Shown here: piece by piece, positions 1 to 14,651 of the stretch
How positions within the stretch are numbered: position 1 is the first letter of the stretch
How the letters are laid out: each line of letters begins with the position of its first letter
DNA from: Chrysomallon squamiferum
Lineage: Eukaryota; Mollusca; Gastropoda; Neomphalida; Peltospiridae
Assembly: GCA_012295275.1 (NCBI GenBank)
Contig: CM022673.1
Coordinates: 29,397,136 to 29,461,135 of the forward strand
Length of the DNA: 64,000 nucleotides
Reading direction: 5' to 3'
Program-made: the position numbers and the translations under genes
Notes under the pieces: generated by a model
What the model saw: only the letters and a program-made list of their open reading frames with translations
Told to the model about the DNA's origin: nothing
The model's database searches: none

Positions 1-111
1 AAGGAAAAGAGAAAAGAAGAGAATATAAAGATAGAAAGAGAAGAAAAAGAAAGGAAAAGAAAAGAGGCGAGAGAGAGGAAAGACAGATACTGACAGAAAG
101 GCAGACACAGA
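1..111. repeat. Purine-rich (GA) low-complexity stretch
   Basis: Almost pure A/G on the plus strand, in AAGGAAAAGAGAAAAG style, extending to the window edge. On the sense (minus) strand it is a long polypyrimidine tract. Confidence 0.8.
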
Positions 112-182
112 GAAAGAAATGCTCCTAACATCAATTATTTTTAATCTAACAGATATTAATTATGCATTTTGTAATGATATAG

Positions 183-207
183 ATATATATATATATATAT
201 ATATATA
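183..207. repeat. (AT)n microsatellite
   Basis: Twelve or so perfect AT dinucleotide units inside the terminal intron. Confidence 0.9.
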
Positions 208-1299
208 AAAAGACAAATTATCTGGATTCTCATTACTTCAAACTAATTCCTAACATACATAGTTTTAACAAAATGAACAATCTTTAAACGAAATTACATT
301 TTTTTTTTTTTAATTCTTTTTATTTTTCATTGTGCAATTTTGTAAAACCGAATCATTTATGGTACTTCACTGATCCATAAATAGCTATCATTTTTCAATA
401 GAACAATTTGTGACCTGATAATACACATACACTTATAGTGAAATAGCTGGGATCTTATTTAAAGTAAATCAATAGAGAATACAAAACATTGAACTGGAGG
501 TAATCAACACTTATTGACAAAAACTTTATTAGATTCAGTAAGCAAATAATCTAGTGGTTTTCTCACCCAAACATTAATTGATCAGTTAATGATATGTGAC
601 AAACACATCTTGAAAGGATTTTGCAAAGGTTTTATTAAATATCTATTTATTGATAGCCTAAACCATATTTTTTATACACATTTTTAAGAGGTAATTATTG
701 AAAAGGCATAAATAGGAAAATAAAACTGTGGTTTGGGATGTTTTGGGGGTTTTTTTTACAGATAAAACTGCACCGAAATGGCTTTTAGTAAATATATCAT
801 ATTTTGAAATATAAATTAATATTAAGGAGAAAATTTAATGTTTATCATTGCTAATATGTTTTGTTTTGTTTGTTTTTTTCCTTATTTCCTTAGTTTGAAT
901 TAGCATATTTATGAATATTACACTAAACACAATAAAAAAATTATTAATGACATATTCCAACCCTTGTAAAGATAATATATCAAATTTTCTAATATCAGAT
1001 AAATATGTTAAGAATAATTTTGGACATATTATGTTCTCACACACATATACATATAAAAAAAAAAAAAAAAAAAAAAGAAACCCACCAATATATAATAAAC
1101 AATATATAATATATACATATATATCTGCATGAAATTATCTGAACCCAATAACATAAGAATGGTTAACTGAAGAAATATAACAAAACAAAAAAAATACTTG
1201 AACATGAAAAAACAAAAATAATTAAGAAACAAAAGAAACCTCAAAACCCTAAAAAAAATATTTAAGAAATTAAAACAACCAAGCCAATGTAAACCATAC

Positions 1300-1530
1300 C
1301 TGCATTTACTAGTTCTGTCTCATCATCCAGTAGCCAGGTGTATGTGACATTTGTTCCCTGTGTTACTCTTGCATTGAAATACGTAACATCTCCGAACTTA
1401 GTACAGTACTCTTTCGTATCAAGCAGTATGTTGCCAACAGGGGGCACTTGCACATAAAACGGCGTTGGCAAGCTGACTGTCATGTTGCCTAGTGGATTCA
1501 CAGCAGTTACTTGAACATCGTAAATTCCAA
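1300..1530 (-). CDS. Exon 16 (last visible): end of PKD repeat 12, start of PKD repeat 13
   Basis: Residues 1262-1337, 231 nt, symmetric phase 1-1, with an ATTTCAG acceptor and a GCAG|GTATGG donor. GIYDVQVTAVNPLGNMTVSL ends PKD12. VPPVGNILLDTKEYCTKFGD opens PKD13, whose core VTYTWLLDDETELVNAG stops at the donor. The repeat is incomplete, so at least one more exon must lie downstream. None is recognisable in bases 1-1299, so it lies outside the window. Confidence 0.93.
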
Positions 1531-2126
1531 CTGAAATTAATTATGATTTTACAGATCCACATTAAATACTGAATACTTCATTGGACAATAAAGCTTGTAA
1601 TATCCTGGTGTTAGTTAAATAAATGTATTAACACAAAATAATTGTGTTTCATTCTGTTTATATTAAACAAAAATAGACATTTAATATTTTGCATGTAAAC
1701 AATACAAAACTAATGTCTATATGAGAGAGCGTTTGTCAGTTATACTGAGTATTATATCACTTAACAAAAAGAAGAAGAAAACAAAAGATTTTTACTCTAA
1801 CATCACAGTAACATAATTTTCAAATGTGTTATGCTTATAAACATTATTTTTGTTACAAATACCTGATAATAATCTAGCTATTACTGTACCATTAAAATTA
1901 AACTGTTACCAGATGCTGTTGATTACAGATATTACATTCACATATGTGTATTTATGTGTGTGTGTTTTGTGTGTGTGTGCATATGTGTATGTATATATGT
2001 ATCAGCATATGTGTATTTGTGTCTTCTTTTCTTCTGTTTTTTTTTTTTTGAATAGTGCAATAGTGAAGAAAAAAGTTTAATAAAAACCACAAAAGAATTT
2101 ATAAAAAATACATATATATTCACGTG

Positions 2127-2157
<31 letters not shown>

Positions 2158-5100
2158 AGTCACTCACTCATACATATTCATACACATGTCCATTCATACA
2201 CACACACACACACATAAATGCACACACAAAATCATTGATAACAGTACAATTATGGACACCGTTTCATCATTAGAAATTAAAACACATCATCAAACAAGCA
2301 AACTAAAGTAACTAAGGCTACTTTAATGATATAATTTTTTTAAGGACAGCAGAATAAAACAAATCAGATCAATACCTTCTGTGTAGACATGTCTGGCCTG
2401 CCCCACTATGTGATGAAACATATTTAGAGAACCATTAACTGTTTGAGTGGATCCATCACCAAAGTCAAACAGAAAACTTGCATGTGAACCTTCAATGACC
2501 CTGAAAAATAATTAACATTAAATTTTGATCAAATCTAGATTACACAGCTCCAATTAAGAAAAAAATTATTGAAATATTTTTATGTAATTAACTCTCTTGA
2601 AATATAGCCAAAAAAACACCATACTCTTTTTAAACTGAATTAATTTGCTAAAAAAAAAATAAAGAAATTTCTTTCTTAATTCAAGCATTAGGAAATTAAA
2701 ATATTTAAAAAGTATTAGTGTCTGAATGTGTGTGCACAGGAATGTGATCAAGTAAAATCAAATTAAATAATTAGCTATATGTAATTTTCATTACCTCTGC
2801 AACCTACTAATTACTACAATCAACTAAAAAAAGTTGTACTTTTTTTAATCATCATGGATACAAATGTTACCTGGAAATGTTTAATTTTTTTTTAATGTTA
2901 CAATAAATATTTGCTGACCAAAATAAATAAAAAATTATATAAAAATAGTAAATAAATAAAGATAAAAAAAAATTATAACAAATATTTATTAAAAAACAAA
3001 TTAAAATTATTTTTTTTTACATTATAAAAATATTTGTTGAACAAAATAAGTTTTATAAAAAAAAAAAAAAAATTTAAGATAATAAATAGATAAATAAATA
3101 ATACAAGAAAAATAACTTACTTAGCTACGAATACCACTTCAGCAGTTGCTTGGTGAGGTGCCACACCTAGTAACGGAGCTCCTGAAGTCTTGTGGGTGAA
3201 CAAGACATTTTTGATCTCTTCTACAGCCAAGAACTTGAAGGGCAGTTCTTTGACCAGTGGCTGCTGGTACACTGGGTTAGAGATGTGGACACTGACCTGG
3301 TACTCGCTGGGCACATTAAACATATACTTGACAACACTGGAGTTGTGGTCACTGAAAGAAAAACAGCATTAATTCAGACTGTGTTAAGAATTTATGCTTC
3401 TGAAAGAAAAAAATATAAAATTAGTTCCAAAATATGTTTGCAAGAGCAATTAACTATTAAATGAATATGAACATTTTTATCTTGGCTAAGTATTTTATCA
3501 CAGAAAATCATATTCGGAAGCTTAACTATAAATCTGAAGATTTATTGTAGAAACCAATTAATTATTAATAAAAATAATATAAAACTGTTAAAAACGAATG
3601 CTTCCAAATATCATTGTCTGTAATTAAAGATTATTAACTAATATATTTTTCATAAAATGTTCCTACAAAACATATTAACTGTTGTCTGTAACTGGTTTGA
3701 GAGCATTCTTTGCAGCAGAAAATGATTTTGATCGATAACTTCACTTAGCCATATTTCAGCTAAGCATTAATAGGTCCCAACAGTGTAATGAAGTAATTGT
3801 TGAAAATAGAAATCACAACCTAACCATAACAATGTGCTAACAGAAATATATTTCAATCAATACTGTACAGAGCTTGTAAAATGTTTTTCCATCACATTTC
3901 ATAACAATCACTGAAATGTTACCTTATGGCATGGCAAGTGACCATCAAAAGTGCTTCAGCAAGTTCATGGTGATTTAGTTTAGAAAACATGTATAATCTG
4001 TACCACTTACAAACTTTAACTTGTTTGTGGGACAAGAACAGGCTATTGGTGATCTGTCCCAGTTTTAATGAGGTAGAATACCAGCTTATAAGTGAAGTTA
4101 TTTGGCATGTGAATACAGAATCAAATAGTTCTGGTTTTTGCCTTCCTGTAAACATTTTCTCTATAATCATTCAGTTCATTTAATACTGATAATAAATAAC
4201 ACATTCAAAATATGTTTTAAATGATATTAATTTATGCTTTACCTTCTTATTTTGCTGTATTTATATTTTTCATTGATTTTTTCTTTGTTTTTTAATTATT
4301 TTTCTTGAAAATTAATTATTTTCTTTATTTGCTTTCTTTTTCTATTTTTTATTAGTATTTTTATTATTGTTCTTGTTATCATTAACATTATCATTACTGT
4401 TATTATCATCATCATTATAATCATTACCATCATCATTATCTTCACTTAATTTGAAACTCACCTGAAAACTTCAGGTTTTTCAAAGCTGGCTGAACCATCA
4501 GCATGAGCGAGTTTCCACTGGAAGAGAAGATCTTTACCCGAAGACACAGCGACTCTGACAACCACAGGAGTCATCAGGGGAACAATGGCAGGAGAGCTGG
4601 TGAACAACGTGACATTCCGAATTGCTTCACCGACAACAGCCACTGCCTCGCTGTGTGCATCAGACACAGTGTTTGACACATTCACCTGCACAGCATACTC
4701 TCCAATGCTGGCATACCAGTGCAGGACTGAAACACAATACACAGGGTAACTCTTGCGACCTTCACCTTCTTTTACTGTCTTCACACTCAAGTCTGGTGAT
4801 TCTGATGACAAGACTGCTGCATTTCCGTCTCCGAAGTCAAACGACACGACAAACTCTCGTCCTCCATAAATTGTAAGTGTGATGTTGGTCACAGACCCAT
4901 GGATTGTCACAGGAACGTTCAGCTGTATGTCGGTTATAGGATACTGGATAACAGCACTCATGGAGGCTTCAGCTGAGCTGATGTCATTCTTAGCTCGAAC
5001 GGTAATTTCCAGAATCTCTGGCTTTTCAAATGTATGGAAGCTGTACTGTAAATACAAACAGAAATAAAATTAAATTGATTTTTCATTAATAAGATAAAAA

Positions 5101-6455
5101 CTACCTTCCTGCATGAAAAGGATGTTAATTGCGTTTTATGATTGCACAACAGAATCAATAGTAGTGAAAATGTAACTGTAACACTATCTTGAACTTGCTA
5201 TTGTTTACTGTTATAAAATGATAGTTATTAGAAAAATTGAGGGAAAATGTTTTATTATCTGAAGAAAACAAATGCATTCAATGATAAAAACAATGCCACA
5301 TATAGTGAGAACATTACTGTCAGTTAAACTAGACATTAAGACAATTCATAATATATCCAGAATTATGTTTTCAATTAACAATGACAATATTAGATTTTAA
5401 AGAACTTTTATTTAAATTTTCTGAGTATGGCATTGTATGTTACCTGTGCCTGCGTTGTGATTTTGGTGCTTCCATTGTTAAAAGTCCAGTAGTATACAAT
5501 ATGAGAGCCACCTTCAGCAACTGCGGTCCAGATATGAGAGTTGATATGCCTGGAAACAAAGCAATATATTAAGTACAACAAAATATTTTAACCTATTATT
5601 GAAAAAAAAAAAAAAAAAAAAAAATGTCCTAAAATACAGTGTTTATATAGTAGACCAAACAATATATTCTGATGTTAGCAGTTACTGTTGTTTTAAAAAG
5701 AATCAAATCCAAATATACAACATGATTACATTTGCTCCAGCAAGGCACTGATTAAATATATTTTAGTTTTATGTATGAAAATTAAGAAAATAAAACTTTA
5801 ATTATTAATTATTATTTTCATTTCAGAAAGAGACAAATCTAAATATCCAGAGTGTATGTAATAAGCCAGAGAATTTACTTTAACAATGGACTGTATTAAA
5901 TATATTTTAGTTTATAAATATATTAACAAATTTTTTTTATAAAAACTGATTATCATTTGTTCTTTTTGGTTTTTTTCATATCAGAAAAAATCAGATATGA
6001 ATATGTAATGTGGTATGCATTAGGCCAGAGAATTTGCTAAAAAATTCACTGTATTAAATATATTTTAGATTTTTGTTTTTTTTTGCATGGTTTAATTAGT
6101 GCAAGATCTTAATCATTGAACTTTTAATGAATGAATAATATAGAAAACAGTAAATTTTAATTAGATTGTAATAATTGAAACATTCTAGTTCATTTTTATT
6201 TTTTATTTCTGTTTATTTAATTTTAATTTTCAAAGTAAACTTCATATATTACTGAATGTAATAAAATTGTTGATGAAACATAAAATAAATTGTTTTAATT
6301 GAAACATTCTAGTTCATTTTTATTTTTTATTTCTGTTTATTTATTTTAATTTTCAAAGTAAACTTCATATATTACTGAAAGTAATAAAATTGTTGATAAA
6401 ACAGAAAATAAATAGTTTTTCACTTATTAAGTTATCTCAGCTTTTTATCTGTTAC

Positions 6456-6536
<81 letters not shown>

Positions 6537-9500
6537 TTAATTTTTATTGTTACATTTTAGTATTCTGTTAGATCATTTAACCCATTATGTATGGTTCATA
6601 TCCCAATCAGAAAATGTTTAATCTTTGCATAATTTTTCACTCTGGTTTGAATCAATAAGCACTCTGTGTTATGATATTGTTCAGTCAATGTATAGTTGTT
6701 CTTTTCTGGTTTAGCATTCATAAGAACGTTCTGTTAAATTCTTGTATAATTTCTCGTTTAGTTTCCATAATGTAATTCTCAATACAAAAGCCTGGTAAAC
6801 CATTTTAGATTTGTTACTTTGGTTTATCATAAAACAACACCAAGTATCGAGCAGCTATTTTTCACACTGATGAATTGTCTACTGAAAGGTGAATGAAGTT
6901 ACTCCAGGGTGAATGACTCTTGAGCAGAGCATAGTTGAAATGAAAATCACTAAAAACTTAAGAAAATTTGGTCATGGGTGAACGAAGAATAGATAGTGAA
7001 TAATACTTAAACAGTTTAAGAATCACTGAAAAACTATTGGATAATTTCTACATTTTCATTCACTGTTAAAGCTGATGTTTAATTATTTTATATTATGTGT
7101 CTTGATTTGTCATCATTGGCCAGTCTTGTGAACCTAGCTAAACAAACTGTACATTCTGCTTTCATTGGTATCATTTAACACAGTATAAACCTCTGTTTAA
7201 CTATTGTACATAACAAATATTTTTTGCTGTTTATAAATACCAGCTATTGTGTTATGGAACTGGGTGTCTCAAGACAAATATATCAACCATTCCTAGTCAT
7301 ATGTGTCTGGTATTTAGCAGTTGCTCATCAAAAGATACAATAAGCAAAGAACCTTTGTAATTACTTATGGGAGGAGTAAATTAACAGTAATAACATCAGA
7401 GATAACAACTTCATTGCCACATTATTACTCACACAGAAAATAGATTTATTTATGAAAATGTAACAAAAGATGATAGAGATAGTTGTAACAGAGGTATGTC
7501 GAGTATTTGTAACTACTTCTGTTATATAAAATATGAACCGAAAACAAATTGAAAATATTATTTAAAAAATGGATACAAAGTGTTTATGATGAATAAATAA
7601 AGGAATTTTTTTTTACAAAGTATTTATAAAACCTTTTTGTTTATCATCATTCCACTGAAATTTAAAAATATTCTTCAATGAAGAATTTAGATTCATTAAT
7701 CATTTGAAACAACTGCTTATAACAGTTGCTATAAAGCCTGAAACCGATAAGTTTTTCTGTCACATTCAAAGAAAGAAAAGGAAGTTATTACTAAAATTAT
7801 ATTATTAATTGAAATATCTATTTTTATTTTAACATGACAAAGACAAGTATTAGCAATTCAGTATACTTTTTATCCTATGTGTAAAAATAAATTAAATTGT
7901 TTTTGTCAGTAACTTTTATTTTCAAATTATTTGTCACAAAGTGTGTACCACATTTAAAATACATAGTCAAATACATAATTCAAATTCTGTTGATTATAAA
8001 ATTTATATTTTGATTAAAAAAAGTTTGTTCTTAGAAATTTTAATGACTATCTACTTACCAGTTAGATAATACAATTTGTAATTCCAGATATCCAAAGCAA
8101 TGAACAACAGTATCCAATTCTTAAAGGAAGACTGATTTAAAACTTTTAAAAATCTAAAATTTAACCAATCTCCTTCTGTTGTAAATGTGTCCTGTGGAAC
8201 ACCAGTCTTCAAGCTAACAATACATCCATCTAACCAGAATCGCAGAATCATAACCATATAAGGCACCACACATTTCCTACAAACTTCCTTTCTATTGCTT
8301 CAAGATGTGTCCCAAATGTGGAAAAAATTTGCCCGGGATTAAGCATTTGATCATGTTGTATCAAAAATAGCCATTCTCTGTGCAAGACAATGGCAAAGCA
8401 ACTGTGACCAGCGGAAGCATGATCAGGGTGTGGGGTCGACAAGAATTGGTTTCATTTCTTTTTTACTCTATCATGAAAAGTGATTGCTTTTAATATCGTC
8501 CAGAAATATTAAGCATAACTGGTTGACGTCAGATGCAAAATTATTTACAGGTTTTCAACCAAGAGGGATCACATTCTTTGGTGAGAAAAATTCTTCCCCT
8601 TTCAAAATAAATTCCCAACAGAAGTTGCTTGTGCACTATTCATAGTTCTAGTGGATGCCAGCAGTGAAGATGGCAATAGTCTTGCAGGATTCACCCAACC
8701 CAGGATGCCAAGCTTTCTGTTTAACTGACTGTTTTATTTTCACAATAAACATTGAATGCCTGCTGGGTAGTCTGACTGCCACCTTGAGAAAGCCTTGTAA
8801 CTGAGAAAGCCTTGTTCCGATTACCAAACACATGTTCCTGTAAAAGCAAGATCAACAATGGTCTGGTGGACAATAGGCAGCAAGTTGTTGTAACAGGTAG
8901 CTGTCCTTCCTGTAATTGTTGTTCACCAAACAATGCTTCCATCTGATCACAATTATGTAGTCATTCTTTTTACTGCCTTTGTTTTTGTTCCCTTATTCTA
9001 ATACTTCCATGATTTTACACAATTAGGAAACTTCTTGAAAAAGAAAACCTCTTACTCAATTTTTGGTTTTAGGTCCTCTAGTGCATTTTGTTGGTAAAAT
9101 TATATATGAATAAAAATTAATTTCTAAAAGATGTCTCTAAGTTTTTTACTTTATGATGAAGTTACTATTTAAATACATTCATTTTTTTTTAATTCCCTGA
9201 GGAAAAATTAATTCAAACTTAGGATCATTTGATCTTTTAAAACTATCAAGCACTGATGCCTTGAAATCATAATTATTATTATTTAAAGGAAATTGTCTCT
9301 TTCTGAATGTGAGTCACAAGACTATTTCAGTATAAACCAGCTTTATTAATGTCTCTTTACTAATACACACTTAAAAATCTACTTCTCAGTATATAAAAAT
9401 GAAAAAGTGAATTTTCCAGCACTTTCAGATATTTATAATGTATATTGCAAGAAAAAAAAAAAATTCCATAACATATATTTTAAATATCTGAACTCATATT

Positions 9501-12500
9501 AAATTTAAGTTAATTATTGTTGTACTCTCCTTCAAAAATTAAATAAGAATAAGATAAAACGTCACTTTTGTAAAGCTAAATATAAAACCTAAATCTAAAA
9601 TCTAAATATAAAACCTGAATCTCTACAAAGGATGTACAGATGTCTTTAAAACTGAATAAATACTATTTAAAATATACATGCACTTAATGACATATTTTTT
9701 TCCCCATTTTTTTTTTTTTAGTTTTATTCTTCTTTTTTTTGGTTTGTTTTATTAAAAATCTAATGCATACACATGATGTTTCCAAAAGATGTTTTGATAA
9801 GACAAACAGAAAGAAAGATTTTCAGATAGAAAGCTGAATAAGCCCGAAGCACATGAGATAAAGAAAGAAATGTATCTAGCCATCTCTGGGTGGAATATGT
9901 AGATTGTTTGTTACTACAGCAATATAATATCTGCCCAGTTTTTCCCTGCCATTTGAAGAACAGAGTGTTGTCAGAGCAAGTGTTTTAAAAATGATCACAA
10001 AGCTGACTAATCACTGATCCCAGCAAATGTATGATTCACTGATAAAGCATGAGAGAAAAAATAAATATGAGTTTGATATAAAAATAGCAAGCAGAAGATA
10101 ACACACACATGCACGCCATGCACACAAACACGCATACAGCATACACAATTACACATACTATTAAATTAAATTCAAATAATCATATATTTTGGAAGATTTA
10201 TATAAAACATTAATATTTTAAATTTAAATATTAAAAATAAAATTTCAATAATATAACACTTGGTGACAATCATGTGGTCACAACAGCAATCACTGCAAAT
10301 TATCTTGATATCAAACTGATACTGGTCTGCTGTAATTTAATGATATTGACATAAAACATTAAATCTTTGATTAGCATACAGAAATTAATAACGATCAATG
10401 AAAGCTTTTAATAGTGTGGGATATATTCTGTATGTTATCCAGCAAGCGGAAACTTGACAGAACCTCAAACAAACAAAAAAAGAAATCAGTCTTCAAATTT
10501 GGCTGAATACAAAAATATAAATGAAAAAAAAAAACAATAATAATAAAATCTATTTAAAAAAAGATATCAACAACTAACATAAATAATGAATAATCAAAAC
10601 AGAAAATTACTACTTGACATTCCATTTAACATCTAACTGTAGGATAATTTTAAATTGTTTCTCACATTTTTTTCATTTGTTTGTTTGCTTGTTCAGATAA
10701 ACACTTTAAGATTGCTTTCTTCCTGTACTTAATCAATCTCTCAGAACAAAAATCACAAGATACTGTAACTATTTACACATTTAATCTAACACCAATTTTC
10801 AGTTCCTGTTTCAGTTTGCTCAAATCATTAATGACCTTCTGTTCAATGACAAAGAAACAGAAATATCAAAGACTGGTAACTGAAAAAGGTTTCAGCATTA
10901 CATAGACATTATTCTTACTGCTGATACCCTAACTGCTTATGTTCACCAAGAGTCAATGTAAAAAAAAAAATATATATAAAATTATCATTAAAAATGTCAG
11001 GGAAAAATACATTAAAACATTTTTAAAAATCAGAAAACAGTTAATTTTATTCAGCATATAAAATGAAAGTTTTAGAAGATATTAATTACAGAAGATTTGT
11101 AAATCAAGCCAACTGAGATGATACTTCTACTGTTAAAACATGCATAATAATACTGTGAATAACAATGTGAAAAGAAATGTAGTTCATGAATATGTAAACT
11201 TTCTTTCACAATGTTCCTTTGTTTTTGTGAGGTTTTTTGTTTGTCTCTTTGTATAATGTGTATGCATGTATACATGTACTATTTTTTTTTTTTTTTTAAA
11301 TTCCATAGAATTGCACAACTGAAATAAAATAATGTGTAAACTCAGTGATAAACAAAGTATTAAGTATCGTTAACATACTGGAGGTATTCATTATTTTTTT
11401 TAAATTTTAATCTAGTTTGTATCCTTTAAGGAGGCAGATCAATATATATTTTGCATTTTGATAGTTGAAATGCATCGAACTGATTACACAACACACAACT
11501 TGTGTCTCACAAGTTTAAAGTTTTTTTCTTACACTAGTTAAGTAAAGAGTTATATGAGAATAAATGTATTTTCACATTAAACAGTGATATAGAATGCTGC
11601 AGAAAAGATGATAAAGAAAAATATATTAATGTTAAACATCCATCTATCCTTTCAAATGAAGAGAGTAAATTTATAAGTGTTCATAAAAATCATTTGTTTT
11701 CTGCGTGTTGATAAATGCTTTGGTTTGGTTGTTACTAATATTACTTGAGATACAGTAAAAATTAATTTCTTAGTACCTTTAGCAGTCAAAAGTTATTCAG
11801 TTAAACCAGAATTACTAAAATATTCATCTCAGTAGTGAAGGGACTTAATACTAATTTACAGATTACAGTTGCTGGTGGAATGTATTAAAATTTTCATCGA
11901 GCAACTATTAACTATAAAATAGTCAAATTGTGGAAAACAATTAAGTCTTTTTAAATACTCTGAATTCTTTATATGTCAAATGCAACATATCTATATGTTC
12001 ATATCATTTTTAAAAAGTAGAAATACTTAAAGGTAACTAAAAGAAAAACCAGTGATTGAAGAAAATAAAGACCAAACCTTACCTTTCAATTTCGACTGCT
12101 GATGGACCTTTCAGAGTCAGACTTCTGATTGGTTCTTCCACAGTAACATATGACTGCAAAGTGTGCAATTCTGTCTGGTGCTCACCAAATATGGAAACGC
12201 CCAACTTGTAGACACATGGTAGTGAAAAAGCATGCTTCCAGCTGGAGGAGAAACAATAGCAACATCATTAGAGAACAAATGTCGAAAGTCAAAGTCAGGT
12301 CATGCAAAATTTATATGTGAGTAGGTAACTGGGAATCTTGAATTGCAGACCCACGCAGATGATAATATCAACAATAAAACAGAATGCTTGCACTATGTAA
12401 AAATAAGACCACCTATAAGCCATATATATAGTTTGCATTCCCAAGGGTTTTGAGAAAAATGACATCAAAGTGTGTAACTGGACTTGGATCGTTGGAGATA

Positions 12501-13100
12501 ATGCTATTTTAGGTGGGGGTTTTCTTGTGAGATTTTGAGATTTTCAAATCTCCATCACATTATGGGCATAACAAAATTAGTTAGAAAACTCTCTTTTACA
12601 GGTGTAATGTCTTTATATAGCAACTTATTAATAATATCAACACCAAAATTCTATCAAACTATATATATATGCTAATGCCAAAAATATACATAATCTAATT
12701 AAAGAGGGATACACAAAAAACATTAATAATAAATCAATGAATATTGATAGTATAAAAAAACAAAACAAGAGCTGTTGCACCAACTCATTAAGTAATGGAC
12801 TGCTTGAACTCTCCAGTGATAAACATTTTTATATTTCCCATGCCTTTTCCACAGTCACTAATCACAATCACTAATATTTGTAATAACAATATCAAAGCTG
12901 TGTGAAGAACATATAGTTTTTAAATCTGCTGTTGAAGGGTAATATTCACAAGTGATTGAATTTAGAGAGGATTTGCTGAACAAGATATTCTCCTATGTAT
13001 GACTTGTAATTAGATAACTTATTAATATCCAGCTTAGATATGAAAATTTAATATAACCAAGAATTTATATATATAATTAAAAAAAAATTAGGATCCTGGC

Positions 13101-13135
<35 letters not shown>

Positions 13136-14619
13136 TAACAATAACAATAACAATAACAATAATAATAATAACAATAAAAATAACAATAACAACAACAATG
13201 ATGACAATAATATTAATAATCATTATCAAGATCTCTATCATTCCATCAGTACTAACAATTATATTAAGGATAATAATAACAGTGTAAAAAACAAACAGAT
13301 TTATCCTGGCTAATTTAGATTGTCACAACAATGCCTTAGGCATCTTATTTTATAACAAAGAGATTCACTGAAAATGTTTACATTAACATTATGTAATATT
13401 TTATATGTTTTTCTTATATTCACCAAGTCTATAAAAACAACTTGAACAAGCCAAATATATAAGCAGACCAACTACCGTCAGATGCTATTGATTAACAATA
13501 AAGTAAGTCTCCTTTAATTTTATCATCCAATATATTTCAACCACATGTTTTATCAATGACGTAATTACCTCAACTTCCTTTAGGCATCAAACATTATGGG
13601 ACATTAACAATACGCTTTATTGAAGATTATTTTATATTTTTTTTATACTTGTACTTTTGTATTTTTATTTATTTATTTAGTTAGTTATTTATTATTTTTC
13701 TTTTCTTTTTTCTTTTTTAAATTATTTACCACTCATTTTATTTATTTGTAATGATGTAAGCCAAAATGAAATTTCTTTTACAAGTTAATTAAGAGAAAAT
13801 TATAAAGAATATTTAAAAATAAATGGAAAGAATATAAATAACATATTTACTGAATGTTTTTTGTAACATGCATATAATAAAAACACATACACACACAAAT
13901 TTATATATATGAAATACAGTTTACATATAATAAAAAAAAACACCTATGATTGTATCTTTATTAATATAATTTCAGATTTACTGATATAATTTTAATAAAT
14001 AAAAAGGTTATCTTTAATTAAATTCTGACACTGGTCTGGGACCAGTTAACAGAGCACAAAGAAAGGAAAAAATTCCACCTGACCTATAAATATTTGGCAA
14101 ACAATATATATAATGGCACTTTCCTTTATTTTTCTTGAGCAAGAAATCCTAAGTAAAGCCACTGATATCAGACATATGTTATCAACATGATGGCATGTGT
14201 GATATTCCACCAGCTATTGTACTGCACAGTGACCATTTTTTAACCAGGAAAACCACAAACTTTCAATTAACACTTGCAAGGAACATAAAATATAAACAAA
14301 AGAATGAAATCAATTGTTTTTCTTATAAAAATCAAAAAAGTAAAATGAGCACTATTGTTTGAGAGTATGATTAAAGAAATGAAATCAGTTATTTTTCTGT
14401 TAATAAAATTGTTTTAGTTGGAAAACAGAAATATTTGGAAACAAAGAAAGGCTCTAAATACATTATTTGTAAAAAAAAAAAAAAAAAAAAAAATTGTCTA
14501 TTGTTTTCTGGTTCTAGTTTGTCAAAGTCATGATATTAACCTTTTATTTTCAGACTAAGAATGTATCAGTGCATATTTTGCACATATGTTCTTTATAAAT
14601 AATATGTGGTTTTTTGTGT

Positions 14620-14651
<32 letters not shown>

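Larger units (their letters stand above)
1..1299. other. Intron after exon 16 (continues off the window)
   Basis: No exon-like segment on either strand. It contains a purine-rich (A/G) stretch at 1-111, an (AT)n run at 183-207, poly-T at about 300-311, and a poly-A tract at 1055-1076 flanked by ACACATATACATAT. Small ORFs on both strands near 835-1244 are products of the A/T tracts and have no domain character. Confidence 0.7.
5550..12082. other. Intron 11 (exon 11 to exon 12), 6.5 kb
   Basis: Contains poly-A (5602-5624), two successive tandem-repeat families (about 5695-6110 and 6174-6416), a 77-bp (TG)n (6458-6534), and a more complex island at about 8050-8960 with several short minus-strand ORFs of unknown meaning. 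The rest is AT-rich unique sequence: 6540-8040 and 8960-12080 show no exon, apart from short tandem copies near 9578-9620 and poly-T runs near 9709-9719 and 11282-11297. Confidence 0.65.

Noticed and set aside
3921-4170. Minus-strand 83-residue ORF in intron 13, bounded by TTTACAG and AG|GTAACA
   Set aside because: Entry phase does not match exon 13 (phase 2): read in the required frame it meets a stop after a few codons. It also has no PKD character, and exons 13 and 14 already join seamlessly. At most a cryptic exon.
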